DNA from: Chara braunii
Taxonomy: Eukaryota; Streptophyta; Charophyceae; Charales; Characeae
Length of the DNA stretch: 64,000 bases
NCBI GenBank assembly: GCA_003427395.1
Contig: BFEA01000026.1
Coordinates: 2,275,376 to 2,339,375 of the forward strand
Direction: 5' to 3'
The notes below the pieces were generated by a model. The model searched no databases and had not been told where the DNA came from. It was given only the letters and a program-made list of their open reading frames with translations. Below, in pieces: positions 22,312 through 34,199 of this stretch; position 1 is the first letter of the stretch; every line of letters begins with the position of its first letter. Made by a program: the position numbers and the translations under genes.

Positions 22312-22679
22312 CAACCAATAACGGAGGCCGGGGACCTCACAATTCAACCCGGAGTTATCCCGGCAGCATCAGCCGGTTTAGCTTACAGCCCCAGGCTGGA
22401 CATCATCTACCCATTACTACTCCTTCACTGTGTCCTTTCTTGCTATCAAACTTGTAAAAATACCTTGTCAAAATTGAGACGAATAAGCTAATAAACCAAA
22501 ACTCACCTTCTAACTGCTACTGTGTTCTCTTCTAATCACTGGAATCTTATACGCGTCCTGCAACCTTACAGCTACTTCTAATTTACACAACCAGTACTAC
22601 ACTCTCCCTGTCTTTCAAACAATTCACATTTCTCTGACACCAACTATACCCTCGTCAATCCTGCGAACCTAACTCGATT

Positions 22680-24574
22680 CTAATCCTGCTCTACTCTTCC
22701 TTGTAACAACCAAGGGGTAAGTGAGAGTTTGCCTTCTGCTGAGACTGACGCCAGCCTGCCTTCTGTGGCCCAGGTGTTCTGAAACCAAGACAGACTTCCC
22801 TTTTGATGTTGCTTAACGCTCAGCCAGTCTGCATAAATATTCCGTCGTAATAGTGCAAAAAATCTACTTGTCTGTTCAGGAAAGGACTGGGATTCCTTTC
22901 TGAAAAGCAGATTGTTTCTGGCACTCCAGATTACTTCCATTGCTACACCTCTACAAACCAGCGCGACGTACCCCCAGCCCCTCAGAAGGTCCTGGTCCTC
23001 CGGACATAATCCCTGGATTATCCATTCATACGACCACTGAAAACTATCTCCTGAGATCTTCCTCCAATGTTTTTTCCACCAGTCCCAGAACTGGGTTGAC
23101 AGGGGGCAATACAACCACAAGTGACTGCTCGTTTCCCAACCCCAACTACATCTACAACATTTTTCATCTATTTCCATTCCCCTGGAGACTAGCCATGATG
23201 CAGACGCAGTGACCGACATCGACTGAGTCCACATGATACTTGCTTGTTTCTGAGATGGAATCCTTGCCAAAGCCTTCCATAGCTTATATAGATTTATATT
23301 GCCTAGTAGCTGGAAACCGGGCTCTTTCAATATTCTCTCGCTAGCCGTTGTAATGGCTTGGGTCTTTCTTTTAGCCTGTAAGACTCTCACTCCTGTTTTA
23401 GTTTTGTAGAACAGTACAGGAGAAAGGGCTCCCAAGACCTCTGTGTCCTTCCACCCGTACAGTAGGGGTTCCACTTGAAGCAACTCCGGAGAGCGAGTAA
23501 GTAATAGCTTCCCGGCTTTCTCTGATCTTGGCGCCCACACTCTTACCTCCTGGAGCTCCTCTGATGAGTGAATACTTTTTTCTCCCACATATCTCAATTT
23601 GGAGCCAGCCTTGTGGTTCAAGTGTTCAAAAGTTGCACTTCTATCCCTGGTCGAGTTCCGGGCCCAGAATCCTCGAGCATCTTCCGGGTCTTCCCACCAC
23701 GTGTCTGGTGGTTTTTCTCCCTTACTCTTCAAAATGGAGAGCCAGTACTCAGGTATTGATTGCTGCAGTTTGTATAGGTTGTCGGGGACGCTCTGCATAT
23801 GTCTTAGTCTTACTCGTATTGACTCCGCACTCTGCCACTCCTTATTTTGCGTATCCCAAATATCCTTTACCTGTACCACTCCCCGTTGCACCCATTGCCG
23901 ACCAAAGGAACCCCTGCCGCCATCTGCAGAGAAGGAAGAACCATCTTCCTGTTTTATGAACTCATTCTCAAACAGGATTTGGTTCAAAATCTCGTGCTTG
24001 GTCGCAGGGGGGGTCTGATGGGTAGGGAGATCTCCTTCCAGGCTCGTAAAATATTTCTCCAGGTCCTGGACTTCGGTTTTCTTCTTGTAAGTGAAGGGAT
24101 AAACAAACACACCCATACATGTGCTGCACAGGTCAGCTTCCATTCCTTCACCAAGATATCCTCCGCTAGTTGGACCCATAACTTTAATCTGTTCCCGAAG
24201 ACTGCTGAAATGACCCACTTACTCAGTAGCCCTTTATTTTGTTGAACAGTATCCAATACCCCCAAACCACCCCTATCTCTAGGGGCCGTAATCAAGTCCC
24301 AGGCCACTTTAGTTAGGTATCCTTGGTGTTCTGATGCCGCCGGTTTCCATAAGTACCGCGCCGCACATCTCTTGATACTTGAGTACGCTTCTTCCCCCAA
24401 TAGGTGAATTGTCAGCGGGTACCAGAGCAGTGAGAGGGAAGCTGAGGATAGGACCAAGGCTCTTCCGTACAGCGAGAGCTTATGATTCCTCGCCCAGCCT
24501 GCCACTTTTGCCGCAACTTTCTCCACCAAAAGTGAGTCTTGCACTCCTGCACAGTCCGTCAAAGAAACTTGCAC
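22680..24574 (-). pseudogene. LINE ORF2 C-terminal part (connector and zf-RVT)
   Basis: This section continues the RT in two frames. The first (24574-23984) gives LSLYGRALVLSSASLSLLWY and AARYLWKPAASEHQGYLTKV; a frameshift between about 24218 and 24000 moves homology to a 512-codon frame ending at 22680. Near its end is the zinc-binding stretch CCRCSWGWETSSHLWLYCPL followed by FWDWW and GWGYVALVCRG, the zf-RVT pattern of plant LINEs. The same blocks are found in the fragment at 3.9-5.8 kb. The region probably binds target DNA or RNA during integration. Confidence 0.9.
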
Positions 24575-24616
24575 TCCCAGAAAACGGTCAGCCGAATTTG
24601 CGGGGATTTGTCTCAG

Positions 24617-25906
24617 TCACCAATCAACACACAAAACCTTAGGTGGAGGGAGAAAATAGACTGATTTTTCCCAATTTATCGAAGCCTCTGACAACTCACA
24701 ATATTTCTCCAAAACTGTCCTAAGTTCGGACATCGCCTCTGGGGAGTTCTCGCATGCGATGGTTAGGTCGTCCGCGATAGCTCCCCCTTTCCATTCGATA
24801 CCTGAAGTCAGCTTCAAACCTTTAATTAAACTACTTGATCTAATATTTTCTAACAACACTTCTAATTGTATGACGAAAAGAAGGGGGGCCAGGGAGCAAC
24901 CCTGCCTCAATGACCTGGAGAGACTGAATTCATTTGATAGTTTACCATTGACTACTACCACCGAGCTTGCTTGGATTGCCCTGGCAAAGGCCTCGCCAAA
25001 CCCCAATTTCGTCAATGTCGTGTGGACGAAGCACCAGCCTACCTTATCATAGGCTTTTTCCATGTCTAGGAGTAAAACTGCCACGTCTCTTCTTTCTCTG
25101 CGTATAATTTCCAGTGCTTGTACAGTGGCGATTATATTTTCAAATATCGATCTCCCCTGCACAAAAGCCCCTTGTTCCCACCCGACTAGATCTGGAAGCA
25201 GCTTAGCCAAACGAAGGGCCATTGTCTTAGCGAATAATTTGTAGATTACATTCAATAAGGAAATCGGTCTCCAGTTTTTGACCTGTCTTTTGTCGCCCTT
25301 CTTATAGAGCAAAGTAATCATTCCTTTAGTAAAGCCGGGGGGGAAGCGCCCTGTCTCCAACGCTGTATTGTATATGTCGCACAAAAAAGGGGCGAAGGCC
25401 TCCCAGCAGGATAGGTACAATTCGATCGGAAGGCCGTCTAAGCCTGGACACTTTCCTGTAGCCATTTGTTTGGCAGCTTGCCAAATTTCTCTCTGAGACA
25501 TAGGTTTGTCCAAATCTTCTCTAGCTTCTGCTGAGATCTTCTTTACTACCGGCTCCCAGAAGTCTAAGAAGGAGGCCAAATCAGTGTCCGGAGGGTCATA
25601 CGGTCTCCTAGTGGCCACTATGTCTCTATAGTACTCAAGAGCATATGAGCATAGGTCCACTGTATCCGTAGCGACAGGGGCATTAATGGCAAATGGGTGG
25701 CATAACTCTCTGACGAGCGGTTTGGTTTGGCGCAACATCAACGATCTAAATATCATTTTCGTCATTCTATTATATCCTATAATACCTCTAACCCTCAAAC
25801 GTTCCTGCCATTCTTCCTGTTTCTGAATTTCTAACTGTTCTAACTCAGAGAGTAGGACGTTCCTTTTCTCCGTCCAAAAGAAGTCTGCGAATGGGTCTGC
25901 GCCCAT
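24617..25906 (-). pseudogene. LINE reverse transcriptase domain (IADD active site)
   Basis: The open frame of 429 codons holds the RT blocks in order: GKCPGLDGLPIELY, ITLLYKKGDKRQVKNWRPIS, LNVIYKLFAKTMALRL, QGAFVQGRSI, LLLDMEKAYDKVGW (first catalytic Asp), RSLRQGCSLAPLLFVI and GAIADDLTIACENS (catalytic Asp pair). The residue before ADD is Ile where F or Y is usual. The frame is cut by TGA right after VLCVDW; reading on in frame gives ADRFLGVQVSLTD, so this stop is a point mutation. Upstream the frame is shifted relative to the endonuclease near 26050. Confidence 0.92.
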
Positions 25907-26102
25907 TTTTGCCTCAGCTTCCTTTATTGCTTTAACTAGAGACTTTTCCTTCCACGAGCGATTGACCGTCTTTATTCTTGAGAACTCTATTAATGCTGAT
26001 TTAACTATTGATAGACCAGTCGCTGCCCATGTCTCTGTATTTGCTTAGCATTTTGCCATTTTTGCATATGCGTGTTTATCCTTGTATCACCCCTTTGTCC
26101 TT

Positions 26103-27227
26103 TTAAATCTGTACGTTGAGTCTAAAAGGGGGGCGATGGCGTTCAACCATGTCCTTAGCCAGAACATCCATTAGTACTGCCTGATGGTCTGATAGAGTGC
26201 CCGTGCTATTTTCGCACCACATGGCTCTGTCCCAAAGTGATCCCCGTGCCATAAAAAAATCCAGTCTTTTCCTAGGAGCCGGGGTTGTTCTCGTGGGTTT
26301 GGGCCCATACCATGTGAACCCGTTTAATTCTGGGTTAAACAATCTAAAAACATCTGACAGCAGATGGGCTTCTGTGAGCTGAGACAAGATCAATGAGTCA
26401 GTTCTTAGTGGTTTCATATTCAAGGAATCTAGGTCTGGGTTGAAAATCGTATTCCAATCCCCGACGATTAACAGATTATCTTTGTCCGGCATGTAGGCGG
26501 GCAGCTCCGCTAGGAATTTATTCCTATCTTGATAGTGCACCGGTGCGTAAACAGCCCTCACAGACCAATCTTCGTCTCCTATAGCAAATTTGATTCATGC
26601 GATCCTACCCTCTGGATCTACAAATCTATCGAGTTCCTCCATATCCAGATTTTCATCTATTAATATTGCAACACCACCCTTGGATCCCTGCGTCGGGGCC
26701 CACAACTGCGGGCCCTGCCACCAACCTAAATTATTTCCTATTTCACTCTCATTCAATTTTGTCTCCTGCAGACAAATAATTTGAACATTCTGCGAATAAA
26801 TCCATTGTTTCAATCTTGCTTTCTTGCGTTTCCTATTTTTATCGCCCAACCCACGCACATTCCATGTCCCAAAATTTAATCCTTGGCGGAAGGACCATTT
26901 ATAGGGTCCCTTCCGCGTCGGAGTTGGATGCAGTTCGGTTTGGCAGACATCAGGGGGGTCCAGGTCTTTCGTCAGGGATTCTGCGAAGGGTACCGACGAC
27001 AGAGTATCTGCAAGGTTGAGTTGCGTGATCCATTCTGTAATTACCTGTGCCGATATCTCTTCTGTGATTTCCACATTCTTTAATGTGTCAACTTCGACAT
27101 CCAAAAAGTGAGCCAGCGGGATCCAATGGACCCGCTGTTCTTTCAATTTCAGTCTCGAGTTGGCATCTCCTTTTAATACCACAAAGGAAACATGCAAAAT
27201 GACTTTTCCTCCACTGAAAACTTTCAT
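26103..27227 (-). pseudogene. LINE AP-type endonuclease domain
   Basis: The exonuclease-endonuclease-phosphatase fold nicks target DNA to prime reverse transcription. Visible motifs are FGTWNVRGLGD, IICLQETKL (catalytic Glu), VGDWNTIF (Asp/Asn), RLDFFMA and LSDHQAV (C-terminal Asp-His pair). An in-frame TGA near 26596, between EGRIA and IKFAIGDEDWS, splits it; it probably replaces a Trp codon. About 120 codons upstream of the catalytic domain (SGGKVILHVSFVV, WIPLAHFLDVEVDTLKNVEI) are in the same frame and are shared with the copy at 14.4 kb. A frameshift follows the end near 26100. Confidence 0.92.
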
Positions 27228-27248
27228 GGCCGTTCTTCCTCTTTTCGG

Positions 27249-29313
27249 TTAAGGGAGAATAGTATAGGCACAACAACCTGCTAAGATTTTAGTCCCGATT
27301 TCCTTTATCAATCTTATGTCCGTTAGCGGTCCGTTCGAGGCCAGAGATATAAGATATTGCATTTCATTCTTGTCCAACTTCGTCAGGATCATGGGACCAT
27401 ACTGTGACATGGTACAGATGAGCGGTACATTGAACTCCCTCGATAAGGCTTTGGCCTTGTCTACTCTTGAGATCGTCTTCATTGGTGGCGCAGAAGACAG
27501 CTGTTTCGCCAGGTGGCTTGATTGATCTTTGTTTTTTTGTGCTTGCTTACCTGCGAATGAGCTGCAATTTGGTTTCCCATTTCCTTTTGCTTCTCCTACC
27601 ATGCCTTTTACCTTTTTGATTGGCGATCCCACTGTGCCTGTATCGACGCTTTGTGGCTTCAACTGTAGTTGATCTTTCGATTCTTCTTTATCTGAGCTTA
27701 GGCTAGCCTCTCGACAGTCTGCAAATTCCTCTTCTGGAGAGGAGATTCCATTTATTTGTCTCGAGGCGGAGGACCCTCCAAGTTCTTTGGCTGGGGTCAC
27801 CATCCCATATGCTACATTGTCATACATCTTGGAGGGACTTGGGACATCGGTCATAGCCATTAGGTCGATCATTGCCCCCTCCTCCTCCTCTTCCCTCTCT
27901 CCCTCTCCTTCACTCCAAGAAAAGGAGTCGTCCTCCTGCAGGTCCTTTTCATCACTCAGAGTGTTGTACCCTCCATCTAAAGAATCCTCCTCTCCTTCTT
28001 CTTCTTCCTCTTCATCGTCTTCTTCTCCTGCTCCATCCTTTTCATGTGGTTTCTCCACTTGATCCTCCTCCTCCTCCCTTTTTCGCTTTTCTCTTCCAGC
28101 CCATTTATCCTCTTCCATATCATCCCGTGTGTCTTCACCCTCGTTCCCTTTCACACCGTTCTCGTTTCCTGCTTTCTCTTTTCCTGCTTCGTCGATTTCC
28201 ATGTGTGAACCCTCCGCCCCTGTTGACCGCTCTTTCAAATTTGAAGACTGTTTTTCCTTCTCCATGTCCTTCTTCCCCGTGCCCTCACCTTCCCCCTCCT
28301 TACCCTTCTCACTCGTGGGGAAGGGCGGATCTGGCGTATTAGCCTTTTCCCCGAGTGGTGTTTTCTCTTTTCCCCCGTGCCCTCACCTTCCCCCTCCTTA
28401 ACTTTTTCAACCCCCGGACCGGGTGCCGGTTCTGGATCTTTACCTCTACCCTTGCCCTTCACCTTGTCCGCGTATGAAGCTCCCTTTCTCTTCGGGCAAT
28501 CCGGGTCATCTTCATAATGGAAGTGTTGTCTGCAATGGGGACACCATGGCGTAGAGGCGCAAACTACCTCTATGTTTACATATCCATCTTTCCCCAGGTC
28601 TACTACCAGTTAACTTTTGTACCGTAGCCTCGCTGCCGACTCCAAGTCAAAACGAATGTTGACTAGGTCAGGCGAGGTTTGGTCTTTATACGCTGGGAAA
28701 AACCTGATTACTTTACCACAGGCATCCTCCACTGCGCCGAGAAGCGGAACGAGCGCTGCAACGGGAACTAACTGGCATCTTATCCAAAAGAATTTATGCC
28801 TCGCTACTTCCCGCCACTCCCAGAGCTCCTGCTCTGTCATCCACGGCCGAAAGGACATGGTGTACCGCTTGTTATCTAACGTGACTTTAGCCTCCCGTAC
28901 CCGATGCATGTAGGTAGCTATTTCTTTGGCAGATGCCACGTAGGTAACGAGATTCCTCCCCTCATTGTGGAACAAGCCCCTTTTGGGGGGGCTAATGGTG
29001 CTTCCTCTGAAGCCCACCCGTTTTCATAAAGACGAACGAGCCGTTTTTTAACATCAATAGACAGCGAGGTGGAGTCGTCACCAAAAAATACTGACACCGC
29101 ATGCTCTCGGAGCCAATCTGCTTGAATCCGACAAACCTCCGGATTCACAATTACCTTCACGAAATTGTCACCTACTTCCACGATATTTGGGGCCAATTTC
29201 TTCGGGAGAACCCCATCGGTATAACACTTGGATAGGATTCCCCGAATCCGCTCCTTCTCCTCCTCCGACATTGCTGGAGGGGATTTCGCCGTACTCGTAG
29301 TGGGTTGGTCCAT
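27249..29313 (-). pseudogene. LINE ORF1 relic (frameshifted)
   Basis: It starts with ATG at 29313 and matches the 619-codon ORF1 at 14.7-16.5 kb. A frameshift near 28985, a stop near 28610 and another shift near 28400 break it. The CCHC-like finger CPHCRQHFHYEDDPDC near 28545-28498 has the same C-x2-C-x4-H-x6-C spacing as the other copy. An acidic/basic low-complexity part follows (27900-28250, runs of Glu and Asp), then a conserved C-terminal block FNVPLICTMSQYGPMILTKL. The frame ends in TAA at 27249, in the same phase as the endonuclease frame that resumes 21 bases later. Confidence 0.88.
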
Positions 29314-30119
29314 ATCCTCGTTCTACCCGTCGTTTTGGTCATGCACAACTTATCAATTCCTCCTAACACAACAATTACAATTGATTCGTCTTAATCAAAC
29401 GCTCTTAATAGCATAGGATAAGTCGTGAGTTGTCTATGGCTTCGAAAAAAGGGGTAAAACCAATCCCCCCACCCAGGTTTGTGAATCGTGGTTATACCAT
29501 AGCCACTAGGGCTTTAAATAGCATCCGTCGTCATTCAAGGCTTCGTCCTCTCCTTGGTCGTCGCCAGAGTTGATGACCACTTCCGTAGAGCTACCCCGTA
29601 TCTAAGCGCCAAGTCCAACTCTGTCCCCCGAATATTCCACGGGTGAAAACGCATCATAGCTACTATGGTGAGAGTAGCCTCGCTCGGGCTTGGCAGCCTC
29701 GGTATTTCCAAGGCCGACAAGCCCTGTGAGGAATGGGACTAAGCTCCGCCGCGTCGCCTCACCGAGTCGCCGCCATTGTTCCCAGTGGGAGTTCCGCGGA
29801 AAATTAGCGCAGCAAGCCGCATCGCGTCGACCCTCTCTCTTTCTTTTGGCTGGCGCCGCCAGCTGACGAGTTTCTTTTTCATTGAGGCTGGGCCGTGCAC
29901 TGGCAGTCTCCGTTGTCACGTGGGGATGTTCGGGGATTGAGCCGAGGTTGTGCTCCTCGACCCCCGGGCCCCAGGGGTGCGGGGACTGCGGAGGGTTCAA
30001 ATTTCGACCAAAAAAAAAAGGTTTCCCCGCACTGCCCGTGAGGACAAATACGGGGAACCACTTTTTTTCCCCCTCCAATTTTCTTTTTTCCCCCGGTTAC
30101 CCAAAAAATGAATAACTAG

Positions 30120-30280
30120 CGGAGTCCCGCCCCCCGCCTTGCNCCCCCGCCCCCCCGCCCCCGGCCCCGCCCCTTCACCTTCGCCCCTGCACTGCCCCCA
30201 CCCGCCGCCAGCCCTACAGCCTTGCGCACACCCCTGCACTCGCCTCCGACCCCCGACCCCCGACCCCCGACCCCCGGCCA
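30120..30280. repeat. C-rich low-complexity tract with (GACCCCC)n
   Basis: A C-rich tract with one unknown base at 30143 is followed by four copies of the 7-bp unit GACCCCC at 30248-30275. No coding function is assigned. Confidence 0.85.
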
Positions 30281-30320
30281 CGGGGGCCGCCCACTGTCCA
30301 GTTCTCCTGCAGAAATTCCA

Positions 30321-30504
30321 CCATATTGTCGTGAAGCATGTCCAAGTCTACCATATTGTCGTGCAGCATGTCCAAGTCTACCATATCGTCGTGCAGCATG
30401 TCCAAGTCTACCATACATATTGTCGTGCAGCATGTCCAAGTCTATCATATTGTCGTGCAGCATGTCCAAGTCTACCATATTGTCGTGCAGCATGTCCAAG
30501 TCTA
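30321..30504. repeat. 30-bp minisatellite, six copies
   Basis: The unit is CCATATTGTCGTGCAGCATG plus TCCAAGTCTA. Copies start at 30321, 30351, 30381, 30411, 30445 and 30475. The fourth copy is 34 bp because of an extra ACAT. On the minus strand copies 6, 5 and 4 read VDLDMLHDNM-type decapeptides, but the 4-bp insertion moves the rest to another frame (GRLGHAARQY), so no single protein frame is kept. Few substitutions between copies suggest recent amplification. Confidence 0.95.
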
Positions 30505-30509
30505 CAGAT

Positions 30510-31019
30510 CGCCCTGGGTGACTAAGCACCAGAGCAGGAGAGGGCACTGCGAGTAGCCTCTCACCCTCCCCCCCCACACCACAGGATCCACCAATCCCTA
30601 CCACGACAGGGGAAGTTGGGGGTGCTCCAACAACCGAATCACCGGAGTATCACCAGATATCACCAGATGGGTGACCCCCCTCCTACTCGCTCACCCTTTG
30701 CATCACCCTCCTAAGAATGACAGAAGGGAGGGCGAGTAGATTCAGCAGATGGGACAGCGGGTGGCATGCCAATATGACACAGACCCACCTTCCCGCCCCC
30801 CCCCGCCGGCTGGCCTCTGCTCCCTATGCACAACACCCCTCACTCTGAAAAGGAGCTGGGCGGGGAGCCAACCCCGCAAACATTTGCAGATGAACGCAAT
30901 AAGTTGCGCACCATCCTGGAGAAGGGGACATACTAGGAAACCCACATCCTCTGCAACACGCTCGTACTCCCCCTAAGGAAGGAGGGCAGGTGGAAAATGG
31001 GAGCAGTGGAGGTGCAGCC
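30510..31019. other. No gene recognised
   Basis: No motif or long frame is supported here. Confidence 0.4.
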
Positions 31020-31800
31020 CCAACGTAGGTATGGCTGTGTCACACTCAATGCTGCAGCCGCCTGATGGGCTCCTCCGTGTTGATGCCATTCTGGGGACTA
31101 GGAGTGATGAGGAAGAGGCAAAGAAATATATAGCAGAGAATTTTGGAGCTGGCGCTCAGGCCACCCTCAAAATGATCACTTCTTCGCACACAGAACGGGA
31201 GGTGTGAATACTATTTGATGCACCATGGGAGCAACCACCTGGCTCAAAATAGGGCTGGTGTTCCTGGCCGGAAGATGTAAAGAATTCTCAGTAGCAATTT
31301 CGTGAGACAAATACAAACAAGAAATGGAAATTCTTCACACTATACAAGACGGTGAATCCCAATCTGATCAGCAGACACTCAATCCCTTAGAGAATAATAA
31401 CTACTAGAATTTGCAAACTACAGGTGGCAAGACATGAAAACTAGAGGCAGACTCAACCGACATCAGATGAAAGGATCAATGCCCTCTGCCTTCTTTGGCC
31501 TGGCCTGGGTCAGGGTAAGAAAGGCAGAGCACTAACGCCTTTCAAAATCCCATTGACTCGAATCAGCCACTGTCCACCTCCACACCACAATGTGTGAAAG
31601 TGGCAAGGGCATTCTACAAGGACCTGTTCACATCACACATTCGGGATCTGGACAGGGGCCAGGAGGGAGACAGAGATTGATGACTTCCTCACCCCCGGCA
31701 CAACAGGCTTGTCACCCCAGAGCAGCACAGCCCTGGAACAACCGCTCCCAAAGAACGAAGTGCGGACAATCCTCTGACGTACCAACTTCAATGCTTGAAT
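31020..31800 (+). pseudogene. LINE family-B ORF2 relic (upstream of RT)
   Basis: Degenerate plus-strand frames give AILGTRSDEEEAKKYIAENF near 31085-31145 and KDLFTSHI..LDRGQEGDR plus PLPKNEVRTIL near 31618-31780. The latter resembles the segment between endonuclease and RT in plant LINEs, where a phenylalanine-rich FY.DLFTS block precedes the RT. Stops are frequent. It differs from the family-A copies and may belong with the RT piece at 34.2 kb. Confidence 0.5.
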
Positions 31801-32569
31801 GAGCTTCCAAAGCCTTGGGTTCTGCTATTCTTTTCTTTTCAATCTCTAACAGGCTTTTGGGTACCTTCTTTTTTGACGGACGGGTGATGCATGGAATCAA
31901 TGGCCGCTGAGGACCTCCCACTTCATAATATTTTCGCTTTCTCAAAAATTTTGGAAATTTCCTTTGTTGTTCTTCAAAAATCCATGAACTTACGTCGGAA
32001 TTATGCGCTCCTTAGCAAGTGCACTAGGAATTTTGTTCGACAGTTAGGAAAATTTAATCCGGAATTTGCGGGCTCACTTCCCGCTGAAGTGTCCTTTCTT
32101 GTTCACGAGTGTTCTCAAATCCGCCTTGGAAAGCTCGGTGAATTTTCCGAAGGAATCTGGATACGCGTAAGATTTCCGCGCGTCTAATTCAGCGTGCAGG
32201 TATTGCTTTTGGATTTTTCAATCTTGAACTAGATTTAGAGCTAGGATGGACGAAGCGTAACTGTTTGCGGTGCCTTTTGGTTTCTGTACTAGCGCCATGC
32301 ATGCAAACTTCCCCCTTTTCCCGCTGCATCCCAAAACATCTTCACCTTTCTCTCTTTCGTGCCTTCTTCCCTTGACCCGTAACTGTTTTCCTTTCCGTTT
32401 TCCTTTGCGCTTCTTGTTCCCTCCCTTTATCTGAATCTTGGTCCTGCCCTGCAATGTTCTTCGCACCCTCTCCTTTCCTGCCTTCATCCTCGTACAAGAA
32501 GTCCTTACCAATCCCCTCTCAGAGACTTCAAGCCATCAGACAACATGTAAGGAGAATTCATCCCCCCCA

Positions 32570-32875
32570 CACTGTGATCTGATTGGCTGCGAAGAACTCA
32601 AGCGGATCAATATGGCTTTCCCAAGGCAATTAATCCCTATCTCCTCTTCTCTCCCTTCTACCTCCCCTTCCCTCTCTCCCGTCTTCTATCTCCCTCTTCG
32701 CAACTATAAAATCCGCAAGCGCATTCGAAAATCGCTCTCTCAACCCATCTGCCAGATTCCGGGAAGTAGTGGCTAGGTGATGTGATGATCAGCGAGTCGG
32801 AAGTTGTAACGAGCCGACTGTAGTCTTGCAAGGCTGTGCGCAGGGTGGTCGCAACGGACTGCAGGATCTGGGCAA
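32570..32875 (+). repeat. Dispersed repeat C, copy 1 (TATA-bearing)
   Basis: It begins CACTGTGATCTGATTGGCTG and contains CTTCGCAACTATAAAATCCG, a TATA-like box, then GAGTCGG.AGTTG and GCAACGGACTGCAGGATCTG. An inverted copy lies at 36482-36209. Two copies with an embedded TATA suggest LTR or promoter-bearing repeat sequence. Termini are not defined. Confidence 0.65.
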
Positions 32876-33229
32876 GACGGTGTGGAAACCAGGTCGGTGG
32901 GGTAACGATCGCTATGGTGTGGAGGTCGGTAGTACGTGGTGGCAAGAATCGGCAGTACTCGCTTAAGGAAGGTGTGTGTGTTGACAGCGTGGTTGCATGG
33001 CCTAGGGCCATGGCATGAAAGCAGAAGGCCTGCACGCCTTATTCTTTGTCCTTTTCTCATTTTGGAAACTAAGTGCACGGCGAAGCGCCGATTTCTTTCA
33101 ATTATGCGAGCGTGGTACTCTGCTTCTCTCCTTGGTTCATTTCTTTGGTCAAGTTACAACTCTGTCAATGCTCTTTCACTCTCTTTCTCTCTCAGAGTCT
33201 ATGAATGATCGGATAATGTGACGTATTCT

Positions 33230-34170
33230 TCATCTTTGACTACATGCACTTGATTTTTATGAATGGTTTATCCTTGTCTTTTTCCTCTCTGGAATGAATG
33301 CTAGATAGTTGTTTTTTTTTAATTGGGTTGAATTGCACAGACTCGCGCCTCTAGGTAGCCTATGTCATGACTTCGGGATAATGAGAACCTGGTGTTATTT
33401 TCTGTTCATTTCGATTGAATGACGGATTAAGTAGACAAGCACAATCAACTCACTTATGCCATGTGGACTGTTTATATCGATCCGACTGAGCGCTGACTTC
33501 TCGTATCCCCACAGTGCCCTTTCCCGTACAATGAGGAAAGGACAAATGTATGTGAGTGAGACGTAAGAGAAGTCGTCGCAAAGATCGGAGGGTGTTATTA
33601 TTTTTCTCCCGAAACAAGGTGTTTAGGATTCGTTGGCACTGGTTATATCATTGTTGATACTAATTTTCTGCCTTATTCCTTATTATTTCCTTTTAATAAG
33701 TCCATTGTCATCCTGTGGACGGCAGTGGCACCCCATTGGCCCAACACTCTCTATAGCGATTGTCTACCGCACCAAGCGTTATCGGGATAGCGGGTTCCAC
33801 TACCGGACACGTGGAGACGGCGAGCATAAGTAAAGAGCTACCAGGCTGCGACCTTCCACGTTGGATTCCGAACTCTGTAGTGAACGACCACAAGACTTAA
33901 TTTGGAAACGAGATCCTACGTGCGTACCCCTGACTTTCCGTTCAAAAAGACGTCGAGTAGCGCGTATGGAAGTTCAAAGATACTTTTTGGATTAAACGAA
34001 CGTTTGAAAGTCCCGCGCGCTTGTTCTTTCCCGCGCGACGATGGCCATTTCTCGCTAAAATTGAAACCGCATGGGAGATTCCTGTTCTCTCGGGGTCTCT
34101 ACATTCAATTTTCTCACAAAGACTGCTTTTAGCCTTTTTGCAAATTATCTAACAGGCTATTATCAGAAAG
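33230..34170. other. No gene recognised
   Basis: Only short open frames on both strands. No element boundary was identified. Confidence 0.4.
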
Positions 34171-34199
34171 TGTGGGAGGAGGGCCAGACAAGGGAGATA

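Larger units (their letters stand above)
22246..29830 (-). mobile_element. Family-A LINE, nearly full-length, inactivated
   Basis: A non-LTR retrotransposon of about 7.5 kb on the minus strand: CpG-rich 5' UTR (about 29830-29314), ORF1 with zinc finger, AP-type endonuclease, reverse transcriptase, C-terminal zinc-binding region and a 3' UTR ending in a 35-A tract (22307-22273), followed by (GAA)n to 22246. The 3' UTR shares CCGGGTTGAATT.TGAGGTCCC with the copy at 3.9-6.1 kb. Layout and motifs fit the L1-like clade of plants. At least three in-frame stops and several frameshifts separate the domains, so the copy is dead, though the blocks remain easy to read. Confidence 0.93.

Noticed and set aside
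27787-28401. Plus-strand Pro/Ser-rich frames
   Set aside because: Antisense shadow of the acidic region of the other LINE ORF1.
30240-30280. (GACCCCC)n as an internal telomere repeat
   Set aside because: Does not match the plant TTTAGGG or TTAGGG types; simple C-rich slippage is enough.
30321-30504. CRISPR-like array
   Set aside because: Units are contiguous with no spacers, in a eukaryotic setting; it is a minisatellite.
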